Shown piece after piece: positions 8,754 through 16,257 of a stretch of 64,000 nucleotides of DNA. The stretch is from Devosia ginsengisoli (GTDB lineage: Bacteria > Pseudomonadota > Alphaproteobacteria > Rhizobiales > Devosiaceae). Each line of letters begins with the position of its first letter. Position 1 is the stretch's first letter. A program made the position numbers and the translations under genes. Below the pieces are notes generated by a model that was not told the origin of the DNA, ran no database searches, and worked only from the letters and a program-made list of their open reading frames with translations. Where the stretch lies: positions 3,660,501 through 3,724,500 of the forward strand of contig NZ_CP042304.1 of NCBI RefSeq assembly GCF_007859655.1, in the 5' to 3' direction.

Positions 8754-8807
8754 TTCCTAACTCGTTGGAATTGCAGGCTGGAATCCGAATCAAATGCGGG
8801 TTCTGCT

Positions 8808-8838
8808 GCGCCCCATCACAGATGATGGGGTGCTTGTT
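8808..8838 (+). terminator. Terminator downstream of tRNA-Ser
   Basis: 11-bp stem GCGCCCCATCA / TGATGGGGTGC (one G-U pair) with loop CAGA, followed by TTGTT. About 55 bp after the tRNA. Confidence 0.75.
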
Positions 8839-8882
8839 CCTTGCGTATTCTGGTTCGCAAAGCGGTGCCGGCTGACCTGGTT

Positions 8883-9299
8883 CTAGCGTTCATGCTCAAG
8901 GCCGAGACGGCCCGCTGCGAAGAGGGCGCAGGCTTCGTCCGTGTCGCCTGTATCGCCCGAGACGCCGAGGGCGCCGATCAGCGTGCCATCGCGCAGCAGG
9001 AGCACGCCACCGGGTGCCGGCAGCAGGCGGCCATCCAGCAGGCTGGCGGCTGCGGCGAAGAATTCAGGGGCTTTCGTGACCCGCTCGGACAGGGTGCGCG
9101 AGCCGAAGCCGATGCCCAGGGAGCCCCAGGCCTTTCCCTGTGCCAGGGCAAGGCGGGCAAAGCCGGCGCCATCCTCGCGCGCGCTGGCAATCTGGTGTCC
9201 ACCCGGATCGAGCACCACGACCGAAAGGGGACGCGCCTTGCGGCGGCGTCCCTCTTCCAGCGTTGCCTCGATCAGGGCGAAAGCGGTGCGCAGTTCCAT
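8883..9299 (-). CDS. GlcG/HbpS-like (DUF336) small protein
   Basis: 138-aa protein of the GlcG/HbpS fold: an N-terminal helix, VVVLDPGGHQIASARED, SERVTKAPEFFAAAASLL, and a glycine-rich LPAPGGVLLLRDGTLIGALGVSGDTGDTDE. Members bind heme or accompany glycolate, diol and sugar-acid catabolism; catalysis is not established for most. ATG 9299 has AAAGG upstream; a TTG 15 bp earlier is possible. It is the last gene of the leftward importer/SDR operon, which suggests an accessory role there. Confidence 0.75.
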   Translation of the reverse strand: MELRTAFALIEATLEEGRRRKARPLSVVVLDPGGHQIASAREDGAGFARLALAQGKAWGSLGIGFGSRTLSERVTKAPEFFAAAASLLDGRLLPAPGGVLLLRDGTLIGALGVSGDTGDTDEACALFAAGRLGLEHER

Positions 9300-9310
9300 G
9301 ATCCGACCTT

Positions 9311-10057
9311 TCAATAGGTGCAGCGGCCGCCCGATAGATCGAACACCGATGCCGTGGTGAAGCTGTTGTCGCGCGAGACCAGCCAGGCAACCATGGCCGC
9401 GGCTTCATCCACTTCGAGAAAGCGCCCGCGCGGAATGCGCGTCAGCATATATTGGATGAATTCCTCGGTGAGGGTTTCGAGGATCCGGGTCTTGGCGGTT
9501 GCCGGGGTGATGGCGTTGACGGCGATGTCGAAGCCGGCCAGTTCCTTGCCCAGCGACTTGGTGAGGCCGATCACCCCCGCCTTGGCGGCGGAATAGGCGG
9601 ACAGGTTGGGATTACCCTCCTTGCCGGCCACCGAGGCGATATTGACAATGCGGCCATAATTGCGCGCCTTCATCGAAGGGACGACGGCCTTGTTGACGTA
9701 GAACGTGCCGTTGAGATTGATCTCGACCACGCGCCGCCATTCGTCCGGATCATATTGATCAAGGCTGGCATTGCTGCCGGCAATGCCGGCGGAGTTCACC
9801 AGGATCGAGACCGGACCGATATCGGCCTCCACCCGTGCATGGGCCGCGACGAGTCCATCGAGATCGGTGATGTCCACCGTCTGGCTTGAAGCGCCGGCGC
9901 CGAGCGCGGCGACGGCCCGGGCCAGGGTGTCGCCATCGCGGTCCCACAGGCTTACCCTGGCGCCCGATTGGAGAATGCGCTGGGCCATGGCAAAGCCCAG
10001 CCCCTGCGCGCCGCCGGTGATGACGGCCACTTCGCCGTTGAGATCGATCTGGTTCAT
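9311..10057 (-). CDS. SDR-family NAD(P)-dependent oxidoreductase
   Basis: 248-aa classical short-chain dehydrogenase. The cofactor motif TGGAQGLGFAMA is at residues 14-25, then NSAGIAG, catalytic Ser in NIASVAG and YSAAK as YxxxK. A C-terminal Cys in SGGRCTY resembles sugar-acid dehydrogenases of the 3-oxoacyl-reductase-like group (for example keto-deoxy-sugar acid dehydrogenases). Its start overlaps the ATPase stop by ATGA, so it belongs to the importer operon and probably oxidises or reduces an intermediate of the imported sugar. Confidence 0.85.
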   Translation of the reverse strand: MNQIDLNGEVAVITGGAQGLGFAMAQRILQSGARVSLWDRDGDTLARAVAALGAGASSQTVDITDLDGLVAAHARVEADIGPVSILVNSAGIAGSNASLDQYDPDEWRRVVEINLNGTFYVNKAVVPSMKARNYGRIVNIASVAGKEGNPNLSAYSAAKAGVIGLTKSLGKELAGFDIAVNAITPATAKTRILETLTEEFIQYMLTRIPRGRFLEVDEAAAMVAWLVSRDNSFTTASVFDLSGGRCTY

Positions 10058-11163
10058 TGCACTGTCTCCTCAACCGCCAGGCCCGACTGCGTGTCGAAGA
10101 AGCGGGTCTTGTTCGTGTCGGCCGGACGCAGCCCGACGGCCTGGCCGGCGACCAGTTCCACCGTTGCGGGGAGGAAGGCCGAAACCAGTGCATCGCCCAC
10201 GTCGATGCGGACCAGGCTGCGCGAGCCGAGAAATTCAACGGTTCGGACCGTTCCCTTGATCGGCGCGTCGTTGGACGGGTCATATTCGATGTCTTCGGGT
10301 CGCAGCCCCACCGAGAGCCGTTTCTCGGAGGCGGCGACGGCGGTGGGAAACGGCAGGGAAAAACCGGCGCCGACGAGCCGATCGGCGGCGCGCTCGCCAT
10401 CGAGAATGTTCATGCCCGGCTCGCCCAGGAACCGCGCCACGAACAGATTGGCAGGACGATCATAGAGCTCGCGCGGGGTGCCGACCTGTTCGATGCGGCC
10501 CGCCGACATGACGACGATCAGGTCGGACAGGGTCATGGCCTCGCTCTGGTCGTGGGTGACATAGAGCATGGTCGCGCCGAGCCGCTGGTGCAGGTCCTTG
10601 AGTTCCGAGCGCATCTGCACGCGCAATTGCTGATCGAGATTGGAGAGCGGCTCATCGAGCAGATAAACGGTCGGCGTGCGCACCATGGCGCGGCCGAGGG
10701 CCACGCGCTGGCGTTGGCCGCCGGAAATTTCGCGCGGGAAGCGGCCGAGCATGGCTTCGAGGCCGAGCATGCGCGCGGCATTGCGAACCTTGCTGTCCAC
10801 CTCGGGCTCGGGCGTGCGGCGGCGGCGCGCCCGCATTGGAAATGCGATGTTTTCATAGAGCGTCAGGTGCGGATAGAGCGCGTAGGACTGGAACACCATG
10901 GCGATATCGCGGTCGGCCGGCCTGACGGTGGTCACGTCACGATCCCCGATCAGGATCTGGCCCTCGGTGGGCATTTCCAGACCGGCGATCATGTTGAGTG
11001 TCGTGCTCTTGCCGCAGCCCGAAGGCCCCAGCAGGGTGACGAACTGGCCGGGCTCGATGGCAATATTGACGTCCGAAACGGCCCGGACATTGCCGTAGCT
11101 CTTGCCGACATTGATGAAGCGGACCGATTGGGCCGTCGATGCTTTGCGGGACTCTGCGTTCAC
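10054..11163 (-). CDS. Sugar ABC transporter ATP-binding protein (UgpC/MsmK type)
   Basis: 369 aa. Walker A GPSGCGKST, Q-loop VFQSYALYPH, signature ISGGQRQRVALGRA, Walker B YLLDEPLSNLD, H-loop VTHDQ, then a C-terminal TOBE/OB domain (from about residue 245) with GLRPEDIEYD. This domain plan marks the CUT1 carbohydrate importer ATPases. It is followed by the SDR (4-bp overlap) and preceded by the two permease genes. Confidence 0.9.
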   Translation of the reverse strand: MNAESRKASTAQSVRFINVGKSYGNVRAVSDVNIAIEPGQFVTLLGPSGCGKSTTLNMIAGLEMPTEGQILIGDRDVTTVRPADRDIAMVFQSYALYPHLTLYENIAFPMRARRRRTPEPEVDSKVRNAARMLGLEAMLGRFPREISGGQRQRVALGRAMVRTPTVYLLDEPLSNLDQQLRVQMRSELKDLHQRLGATMLYVTHDQSEAMTLSDLIVVMSAGRIEQVGTPRELYDRPANLFVARFLGEPGMNILDGERAADRLVGAGFSLPFPTAVAASEKRLSVGLRPEDIEYDPSNDAPIKGTVRTVEFLGSRSLVRIDVGDALVSAFLPATVELVAGQAVGLRPADTNKTRFFDTQSGLAVEETVQ

Positions 11164-11167
11164 CGAA

Positions 11168-11989
11168 TTAGCCTTTCACAGAACCATCAGCGAAGCCGCC
11201 GATGAGATATTTGCGGAACAGGAGGAACATGACGACGGGCGGTATCGTGGCGATGATGACGCCAGCCATCAGCGCGCCCCAGTCCCGGCCATGGAAACCC
11301 TGGAAGAAGATCAGTGCCACCGGCAGGGTGCGCAGGCCCGGCGTGTCGACCATGGTGGTCGCGGTGACATAGTCGTTCCAGGAGTGCAGGAAGCCGAAGG
11401 TCGCGGCGGCCAGCAACGCCGGCTTGGCGCCGGGCAACACGACCTTCCACACCGCCTCGAAACGCGAATAGCCGTCGATCTGCGCCGCCTGTTCGAGCTC
11501 GCGCGGGATGGTGTTGAAATGCGAGCGTGTCACCCACACCGCGAAAGGCAGGATATGGCCGGCATAGAGCAGGGGCAGCGCGATATAGGTGTTGTAAAGA
11601 CCCATATTGACGAAGAGCAGCTGGGTGGGCAGCAGCACGGCGAAGCCGGGTACCGCCATGGCCCCGACGAAGAGCACTAGAACCAGTTGCTTGCCCGGGA
11701 TCGGGTAGCGCGCCAGCGAATAGCCGGCCACGGTGCCCAGGGTCAGCGCCACCAGCACCGCCATGACGGCATAGAGACCGCTATTGAGGAAGGCCCAGTG
11801 CACACCTTCGGAAATGAGACGGGCATAATGGTCCAGCGTCGACACCGAGGGGATAAGCTCGGGCGGCACCTGGAAGATGCGGTTGGTCGGCTTGAGCGAG
11901 GTCGAAAACGCCCAGACGATGGGGCCGAGAGCGACCAGAGCGGCGAGCAGACATCCCAGCACCAGCCAGATTCGGGTTCCGGTTTTCAT
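11168..11989 (-). CDS. Carbohydrate ABC transporter permease (MalG type)
   Basis: 273-aa inner-membrane permease with six transmembrane segments and the EAA-loop sequence EQAAQIDGYSRFEAVWKVVLPGAKPAL. It begins with a signal-anchor helix (RIWLVLGCLLAALVALG). Its start overlaps the stop of the partner permease by 4 bp. CUT1-type sugar importer subunit. Confidence 0.9.
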   Translation of the reverse strand: MKTGTRIWLVLGCLLAALVALGPIVWAFSTSLKPTNRIFQVPPELIPSVSTLDHYARLISEGVHWAFLNSGLYAVMAVLVALTLGTVAGYSLARYPIPGKQLVLVLFVGAMAVPGFAVLLPTQLLFVNMGLYNTYIALPLLYAGHILPFAVWVTRSHFNTIPRELEQAAQIDGYSRFEAVWKVVLPGAKPALLAAATFGFLHSWNDYVTATTMVDTPGLRTLPVALIFFQGFHGRDWGALMAGVIIATIPPVVMFLLFRKYLIGGFADGSVKG

Positions 11990-12915
11990 GCGGCAGCTCC
12001 CGGCTGCTTGCCCAGGATTTTGATGTAGAGGGCGATGAGCAGCATGTTGATCATGAACATGACGATGGCGATGGCGTTGCCGCGCCCCTGATCGAGCTCC
12101 ACGAAACCGGTGTGGTAGAGGAGATAGCCAAGGGTCGTGGTCTGCCGGATCGGGCCACCGCCGGTCAGTCCGATAATGGTCTGGACCTCGTTGAAATAGC
12201 TGATGGTCAGCATGGAGATAACGATCAGCAGTGATGGCGCCAGCAGCGGCAGGGTGATCTTGCGGAAGGCTTCCCAGGCGCCCAGGCCGTCCACGGCCGC
12301 GGCCTTGTAGAGATCGCGCGGAATCTGTCCGAGGCCGCCGGTGAGGATGATCGCGGCGAAGGCGAAATTACGCCACACCCCGATCAGGATCAGCGTCGGC
12401 ATGGCCAGGAGCGGATCGGTCAGCAGGTCCTGCGGTGGCACGCCGAAGGCGGCGAAGATGGCGCCGACAAGCCCGCCGGGCGAGGGCACCAGGATCCATT
12501 TCCACAGCAGGGCAACGACGATCGGGCTCATCGCCCAGGGCACGAGCAGCACGGTGAGCAGGATGCTGCCCCAGTTGCCGAGGCGGCGGATGCCCATGGC
12601 CGAAACCAGCGCCAGGGGGACGGCGATGGCCAGAGACCCGAAGGTGAAAACCAGCGAGCGGCCGATGGCCTGCCAGGCAAAGGGATCGCGGAACAGTTCG
12701 ACATAGTTCTGCAGCCCGACATAGCCTTCATCGGCGAAGAAGAAGACCTGTCGGAGGCTGAGATAGAAGCCATAAAAGGCCGGCAGCACATTGATCGCTA
12801 CCACGAGGATGAGTGCGGGGCCGACAAGTGCCGACCCCACGATTTTGGTCTTGCGGGCCACTGAGTGCAGGGCGCGGGAAGAATCCACCGAAGTCTCAAT
12901 GGCCGTCGTCGTCAT
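11986..12915 (-). CDS. Carbohydrate ABC transporter permease (MalF type)
   Basis: 309-aa permease with six transmembrane segments and EAA loop YKAAAVDGLGAWEAFRKITLPLLAPSL. ATG 12915 (MTTTAIETS) lies 4 bp after the binding-protein stop; the longer reading would overlap that gene. Pairs with the MalG-type subunit downstream. Confidence 0.9.
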   Translation of the reverse strand: MTTTAIETSVDSSRALHSVARKTKIVGSALVGPALILVVAINVLPAFYGFYLSLRQVFFFADEGYVGLQNYVELFRDPFAWQAIGRSLVFTFGSLAIAVPLALVSAMGIRRLGNWGSILLTVLLVPWAMSPIVVALLWKWILVPSPGGLVGAIFAAFGVPPQDLLTDPLLAMPTLILIGVWRNFAFAAIILTGGLGQIPRDLYKAAAVDGLGAWEAFRKITLPLLAPSLLIVISMLTISYFNEVQTIIGLTGGGPIRQTTTLGYLLYHTGFVELDQGRGNAIAIVMFMINMLLIALYIKILGKQPGAAA

Positions 12916-12919
12916 CGTA

Positions 12920-14215
12920 TTACCAACCCAGCGTTGCCTTGGCGCGTTCGAGAATGGCGCCCACATCCTCGTCGGTGCCGATCAACTCCTGAAGCGCGGT
13001 GTTCATGATCGGGAAGACCTTGGTGATGTCGGGCAGCTTGGGCGGGAAGGTCAGGGCCCCCGGTGCGTCGAGCAGCGCATTGAACACGGCGATGGACTCG
13101 GCTTCAGGCGTGCTGAAGAAGGGGTCGGATTGCACCGAGCGGCGATCGGGCACGAGCCCGGCAACCTCGGCCCATTGCATCGAGGCTTCCGGCGTATAGA
13201 GCGCTTCCACAAAGGCGGTGGCGGCGGCCTTGTTCTCGGACTTTGCCGAAACACCCACTGTCCAATAGGGCCCGAGCAGCACTGCCGGGGGGCGATCCCC
13301 AAAGGCCGGCCAGGCCGAAACGGCCAGGTCATTGGGGTCATAGGCTGCCGCAATCGACTTGTACTGGGCGAAACGCGGCGCGAAAGCCTGGACGATGGCG
13401 AAGCGGCCAGCGGCAAACTGATCCTGGATATCGTCGCCCATGGCGTTGAGCAGGGTGGAGGACAGGGCGCCGGCAGCAACAAGCTGTCGGACAACATTGG
13501 CAGTTTCGACAGCTTCCGGGCCGGTCACATCGAACTGGCCGGTCGCCGCGTCAAAAATGCCCGGACCGAAGCCGGTCATCATGTTGATGAAGGCCGAGAC
13601 GCTGTTGTCATTGGTCGGCAGGCCGAAACCGAGACGGTCGCCACTGGTCAGCTTGCCGGCGACGGGAATGAACTCGTCCCAGGTCAGGGGCGGTGCATCG
13701 AGCCCGATCTCGGCGAGAGCGTCCTTGCGATAGAACAGGATTTGCGCCGGCGAGGGCCAGAGGGGCAGCGAGGTGCGAACGCCATCCATGACCGATTTTT
13801 CGGCAAAGACCGGATAGAGATCGGGAATGACATTGCTCTGGAAATCGGCGGACAGTTCGTCATCGAGGTTGGCAAGCGCGCCGCGCTGATTGACCAGATC
13901 GAGGAAGGTGTCGCGCATCCAGATAATGTCGGGTGCCCGGTTCTGGGCCGAGGCCGCGACGAACTTGGTTTCGAGTTCCTGGAAGGGTTGGGCCTCGACG
14001 ACCACCGATACATCCGGATTGGCGGCGGTGAATTTCTCAATCAGTTCGCGCAGCACGACTTCGCGCGGCGACTGGCCTTCGGCACTGAGAAAAGTCCAGA
14101 TGCGGATGGTGCCGCTTTGGCCCTGGGCCAGGGCGATGCCGCTCAGGGCGGGCAGCAGCGCGGATGCCGCTCCCAGTTTCAGGACCATGCGCCGGTCCAG
14201 GTTGCCGATACTCAT
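12920..14215 (-). CDS. Extracellular sugar-binding protein, Tat-type signal
   Basis: 431-aa solute-binding protein of an ABC carbohydrate importer. The N terminus NLDRRMVLKLGAASALLPAL carries a twin arginine (R8 R9) and ends at ALAQ, consistent with Tat export. The mature part begins with SGTIRIWTFLSAEGQSPRE and contains PDIIWMRDTFLDLV. ATG 14215 is preceded by GGAGGAAC at good spacing; an ATG 15 bp upstream sits inside that ribosome-binding site. First gene of the leftward operon. Ligand unknown. Confidence 0.88.
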   Translation of the reverse strand: MSIGNLDRRMVLKLGAASALLPALSGIALAQGQSGTIRIWTFLSAEGQSPREVVLRELIEKFTAANPDVSVVVEAQPFQELETKFVAASAQNRAPDIIWMRDTFLDLVNQRGALANLDDELSADFQSNVIPDLYPVFAEKSVMDGVRTSLPLWPSPAQILFYRKDALAEIGLDAPPLTWDEFIPVAGKLTSGDRLGFGLPTNDNSVSAFINMMTGFGPGIFDAATGQFDVTGPEAVETANVVRQLVAAGALSSTLLNAMGDDIQDQFAAGRFAIVQAFAPRFAQYKSIAAAYDPNDLAVSAWPAFGDRPPAVLLGPYWTVGVSAKSENKAAATAFVEALYTPEASMQWAEVAGLVPDRRSVQSDPFFSTPEAESIAVFNALLDAPGALTFPPKLPDITKVFPIMNTALQELIGTDEDVGAILERAKATLGW

Positions 14216-14260
14216 TCCAAGTTCCTCCATTGCTTGAATTTTCCCGGTTTCTCCGGGGGT

Positions 14261-14941
14261 CTAACGCTCGAGCGTGCTCAGGACTCGTGAGCGTCCGTTG
14301 AGCAGGTGCCGCCGGATTTCGGCCCGGGCGCGGTCTGCGTCGCGGGCCGCCACGGCATCGACGATGCCGCCATGCTCGAGTGAAATCAGTTCCCGGCGCT
14401 CGGCCAGGGTGAGAAAGCCGCGCTCTGCCGACAGGCTGCTCCACTTGAAGATGTGCGAGGTAAGCCGCCCCAGCGCGTCGCTGAGCTTTGGGCTATGCGC
14501 GCAGGCCGCCAGGGCTGAATGGAAGGCGACGTCTTCCTTGTCGGCGTGGTTGCTGGCGAGCTGGACGATCAGGTCGGCCTGGGCCTTCTGCAGGTTGGCC
14601 AGATCCGCGTCGGTGCGCCGGTCGGCCGCGAGGGCCGCCACCTCGCTTTCGAGCGCCAGGCGGACCTCGTGCCATTCGGCCAGGTCGCGCATGGTTTCGA
14701 TGGCCGAAAGGCGCATCATTTCCGGCGAGCCATTGTGCACGGCATAGCTGCCGGACCCTTTGCGGGAACGCACCTGACCTTCGGCGCGCAGGCGCGCCAA
14801 CGCTTCCCTTATGCTGGCGCGCGACAGACCGAACATATCGACAAAGTCGGATTCGGCGGGCAGGCGCTGTCCATCATCCAGTTGCCCCATGAAGGCGACC
14901 AGTTGGCGATAGGCACTTTCACTGCGACTTTCGGCTTCCAT
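14261..14941 (-). CDS. FadR-type GntR regulator (FCD domain)
   Basis: 226 aa. The N-terminal wHTH (LPAESDFVDMFGLSRASIREALARLRAEGQV) is followed by an FCD ligand-binding domain. Candidate metal ligands include E/H in RLALESEVA, HSALAACAHS and LEHGGIVDA. It lies between the leftward ABC/SDR operon and the rightward enolase/GMC pair, next to a dyad that fits GntR operators. It probably senses a sugar acid of this pathway and represses one or both operons. Confidence 0.88.
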   Translation of the reverse strand: MEAESRSESAYRQLVAFMGQLDDGQRLPAESDFVDMFGLSRASIREALARLRAEGQVRSRKGSGSYAVHNGSPEMMRLSAIETMRDLAEWHEVRLALESEVAALAADRRTDADLANLQKAQADLIVQLASNHADKEDVAFHSALAACAHSPKLSDALGRLTSHIFKWSSLSAERGFLTLAERRELISLEHGGIVDAVAARDADRARAEIRRHLLNGRSRVLSTLER

Positions 14942-14963
14942 GTTTCCTCGACACCAATATCCG

Positions 14964-15006
14964 TTGACGGGCAGATTGTTGTCTGACTAGAATTGTTCTG
15001 TCAGAC
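14964..15006 (+). promoter_or_regulatory. Promoter and overlapping GntR-type operator of the enolase/GMC pair
   Basis: TTGACG (14964-14969), 18-bp spacer, TAGAAT (14988-14993). A dyad GTCTGAC (14981-14987) ... GTCAGAC (15000-15006) straddles the -10 box, so a bound repressor would block initiation. It lies 40-80 bp before the enolase start and 40-65 bp before the regulator start on the other strand. Confidence 0.6.
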
Positions 15007-15045
15007 AGCTTAGCTCTTTGCAAGCGAGAAATTCTAAGGGATGAA

Positions 15046-16257
15046 ATGAAAAGAATCATTGGGGCACGGCCCGGCTCGCGCATCGCCAAGGTGGAAATCC
15101 ACGAATTCGGCTACACCGTGGACGGATTGGGCATGGATGAGAGCGGCAATCGCTGCGTGATGAAGGGCGAGCAAAGCCGCCTCTCCGCCTTTGCCGTGGT
15201 GATCGAGACTCAGGACGGCGCGCGCGGCGAATATTGCAGCGTCCACAGCGGCAAGAACGGCGCCATGGTGGGCCAGGTCAAGGCGCTGGCCAGCCAGATA
15301 CTGGGCGAAGACGCCGAAGAGCGCGAAGCCATCTACAACAAGCTCAAGCGCTTTCACCGTCACTACATGGCCATCGGCCATTCAGCGCTGGATATCGCGC
15401 TGTGGGACCTGGCCGGCAAGGCTGTCGGACGGCCGGTATGGCGGCTGCTGGGTGGCTATCGCCAGCGCCTGCCGACCTATGCCAGCACGCTCAATGGCGG
15501 CCGGCACGGCATTCTCGATTCCATCGAGGCCTATGCGGACTTTGCCGAAGAGTGCCTCGCGCTCGGCTACAAGGGATACAAGATCCACGGTTGGGGGGAA
15601 GGCGACCCCAAGGAAGAGGCTGCCAATCTCCTGCTCTGTGCCAGGCGCGTCGGCGACCGCATGGCGCTGATGTATGACGCGGCCAGCGAATTGCAGACCT
15701 TCGCCGACGCCATCTATGTCGGCCGGGCCTGCGACGAGGGCGGCTATCTCTGGTTCGAAGATCCGTTCATGGACGCCGGCTGGTCGCCCCATGCCGCCCG
15801 CCAGCTCAAGGAGAACATCCGCACGCCGCTCATGCTGACCGAGCATGTGCGCGGGCTGGAGGGCAAGGCGGCCTGGATAGGCGAACGCGCCACCGATTAT
15901 ATCCGCGTCGATCCCGACTACGACATGGGCATTACCGGCACGATGAAGACTGCGCATCTGGCCGAGGCCTTCGGGCTCGATTGCGAAATTCACGCTGCCG
16001 GACCGGCGCAGCGCCATTGCATGGCCTCGATGCGCAATTCGAACTGGTATGAGCTCTCCCTCGTCGCGCCCGGCGTGGCCAATCCCGTGCCGCCAGTCTT
16101 CGGCTCGGGCTATAGCGATGCGCTCGAGGATATCGGCGCCGATGGCTGCATGCCGGTGCCTGATGGTCCGGGGCTCGGCGTCGACTATGACTGGGACTAT
16201 ATCCTGGCCAATCGCACGGCTTTCCAGGAGTTCACGCTCAGGGGTGACCGGCCGTGA
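15046..16257 (+). CDS. Enolase-superfamily (mandelate racemase group) sugar-acid dehydratase-like enzyme
   Basis: 403 aa. N-terminal capping domain, then a TIM barrel. The metal ligands are read as D211 (YDAASE), E238 (WFEDP) and E266 (LTEHVRG). A possible Asp-His dyad is D289-D293 with H316 (EIHAAGP). The second barrel strand ends KGYKIHGW, so the usual KxK motif is KxH (K179, H181). Enzymes of this group dehydrate aldonates or aldarates, or racemise alpha-hydroxy acids; the substrate here is unknown. ATG 15046 lies 40 bp after the operator. Its stop overlaps the GMC gene's GTG start (GTGA). Confidence 0.82.
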   Translation: MKRIIGARPGSRIAKVEIHEFGYTVDGLGMDESGNRCVMKGEQSRLSAFAVVIETQDGARGEYCSVHSGKNGAMVGQVKALASQILGEDAEEREAIYNKLKRFHRHYMAIGHSALDIALWDLAGKAVGRPVWRLLGGYRQRLPTYASTLNGGRHGILDSIEAYADFAEECLALGYKGYKIHGWGEGDPKEEAANLLLCARRVGDRMALMYDAASELQTFADAIYVGRACDEGGYLWFEDPFMDAGWSPHAARQLKENIRTPLMLTEHVRGLEGKAAWIGERATDYIRVDPDYDMGITGTMKTAHLAEAFGLDCEIHAAGPAQRHCMASMRNSNWYELSLVAPGVANPVPPVFGSGYSDALEDIGADGCMPVPDGPGLGVDYDWDYILANRTAFQEFTLRGDRP

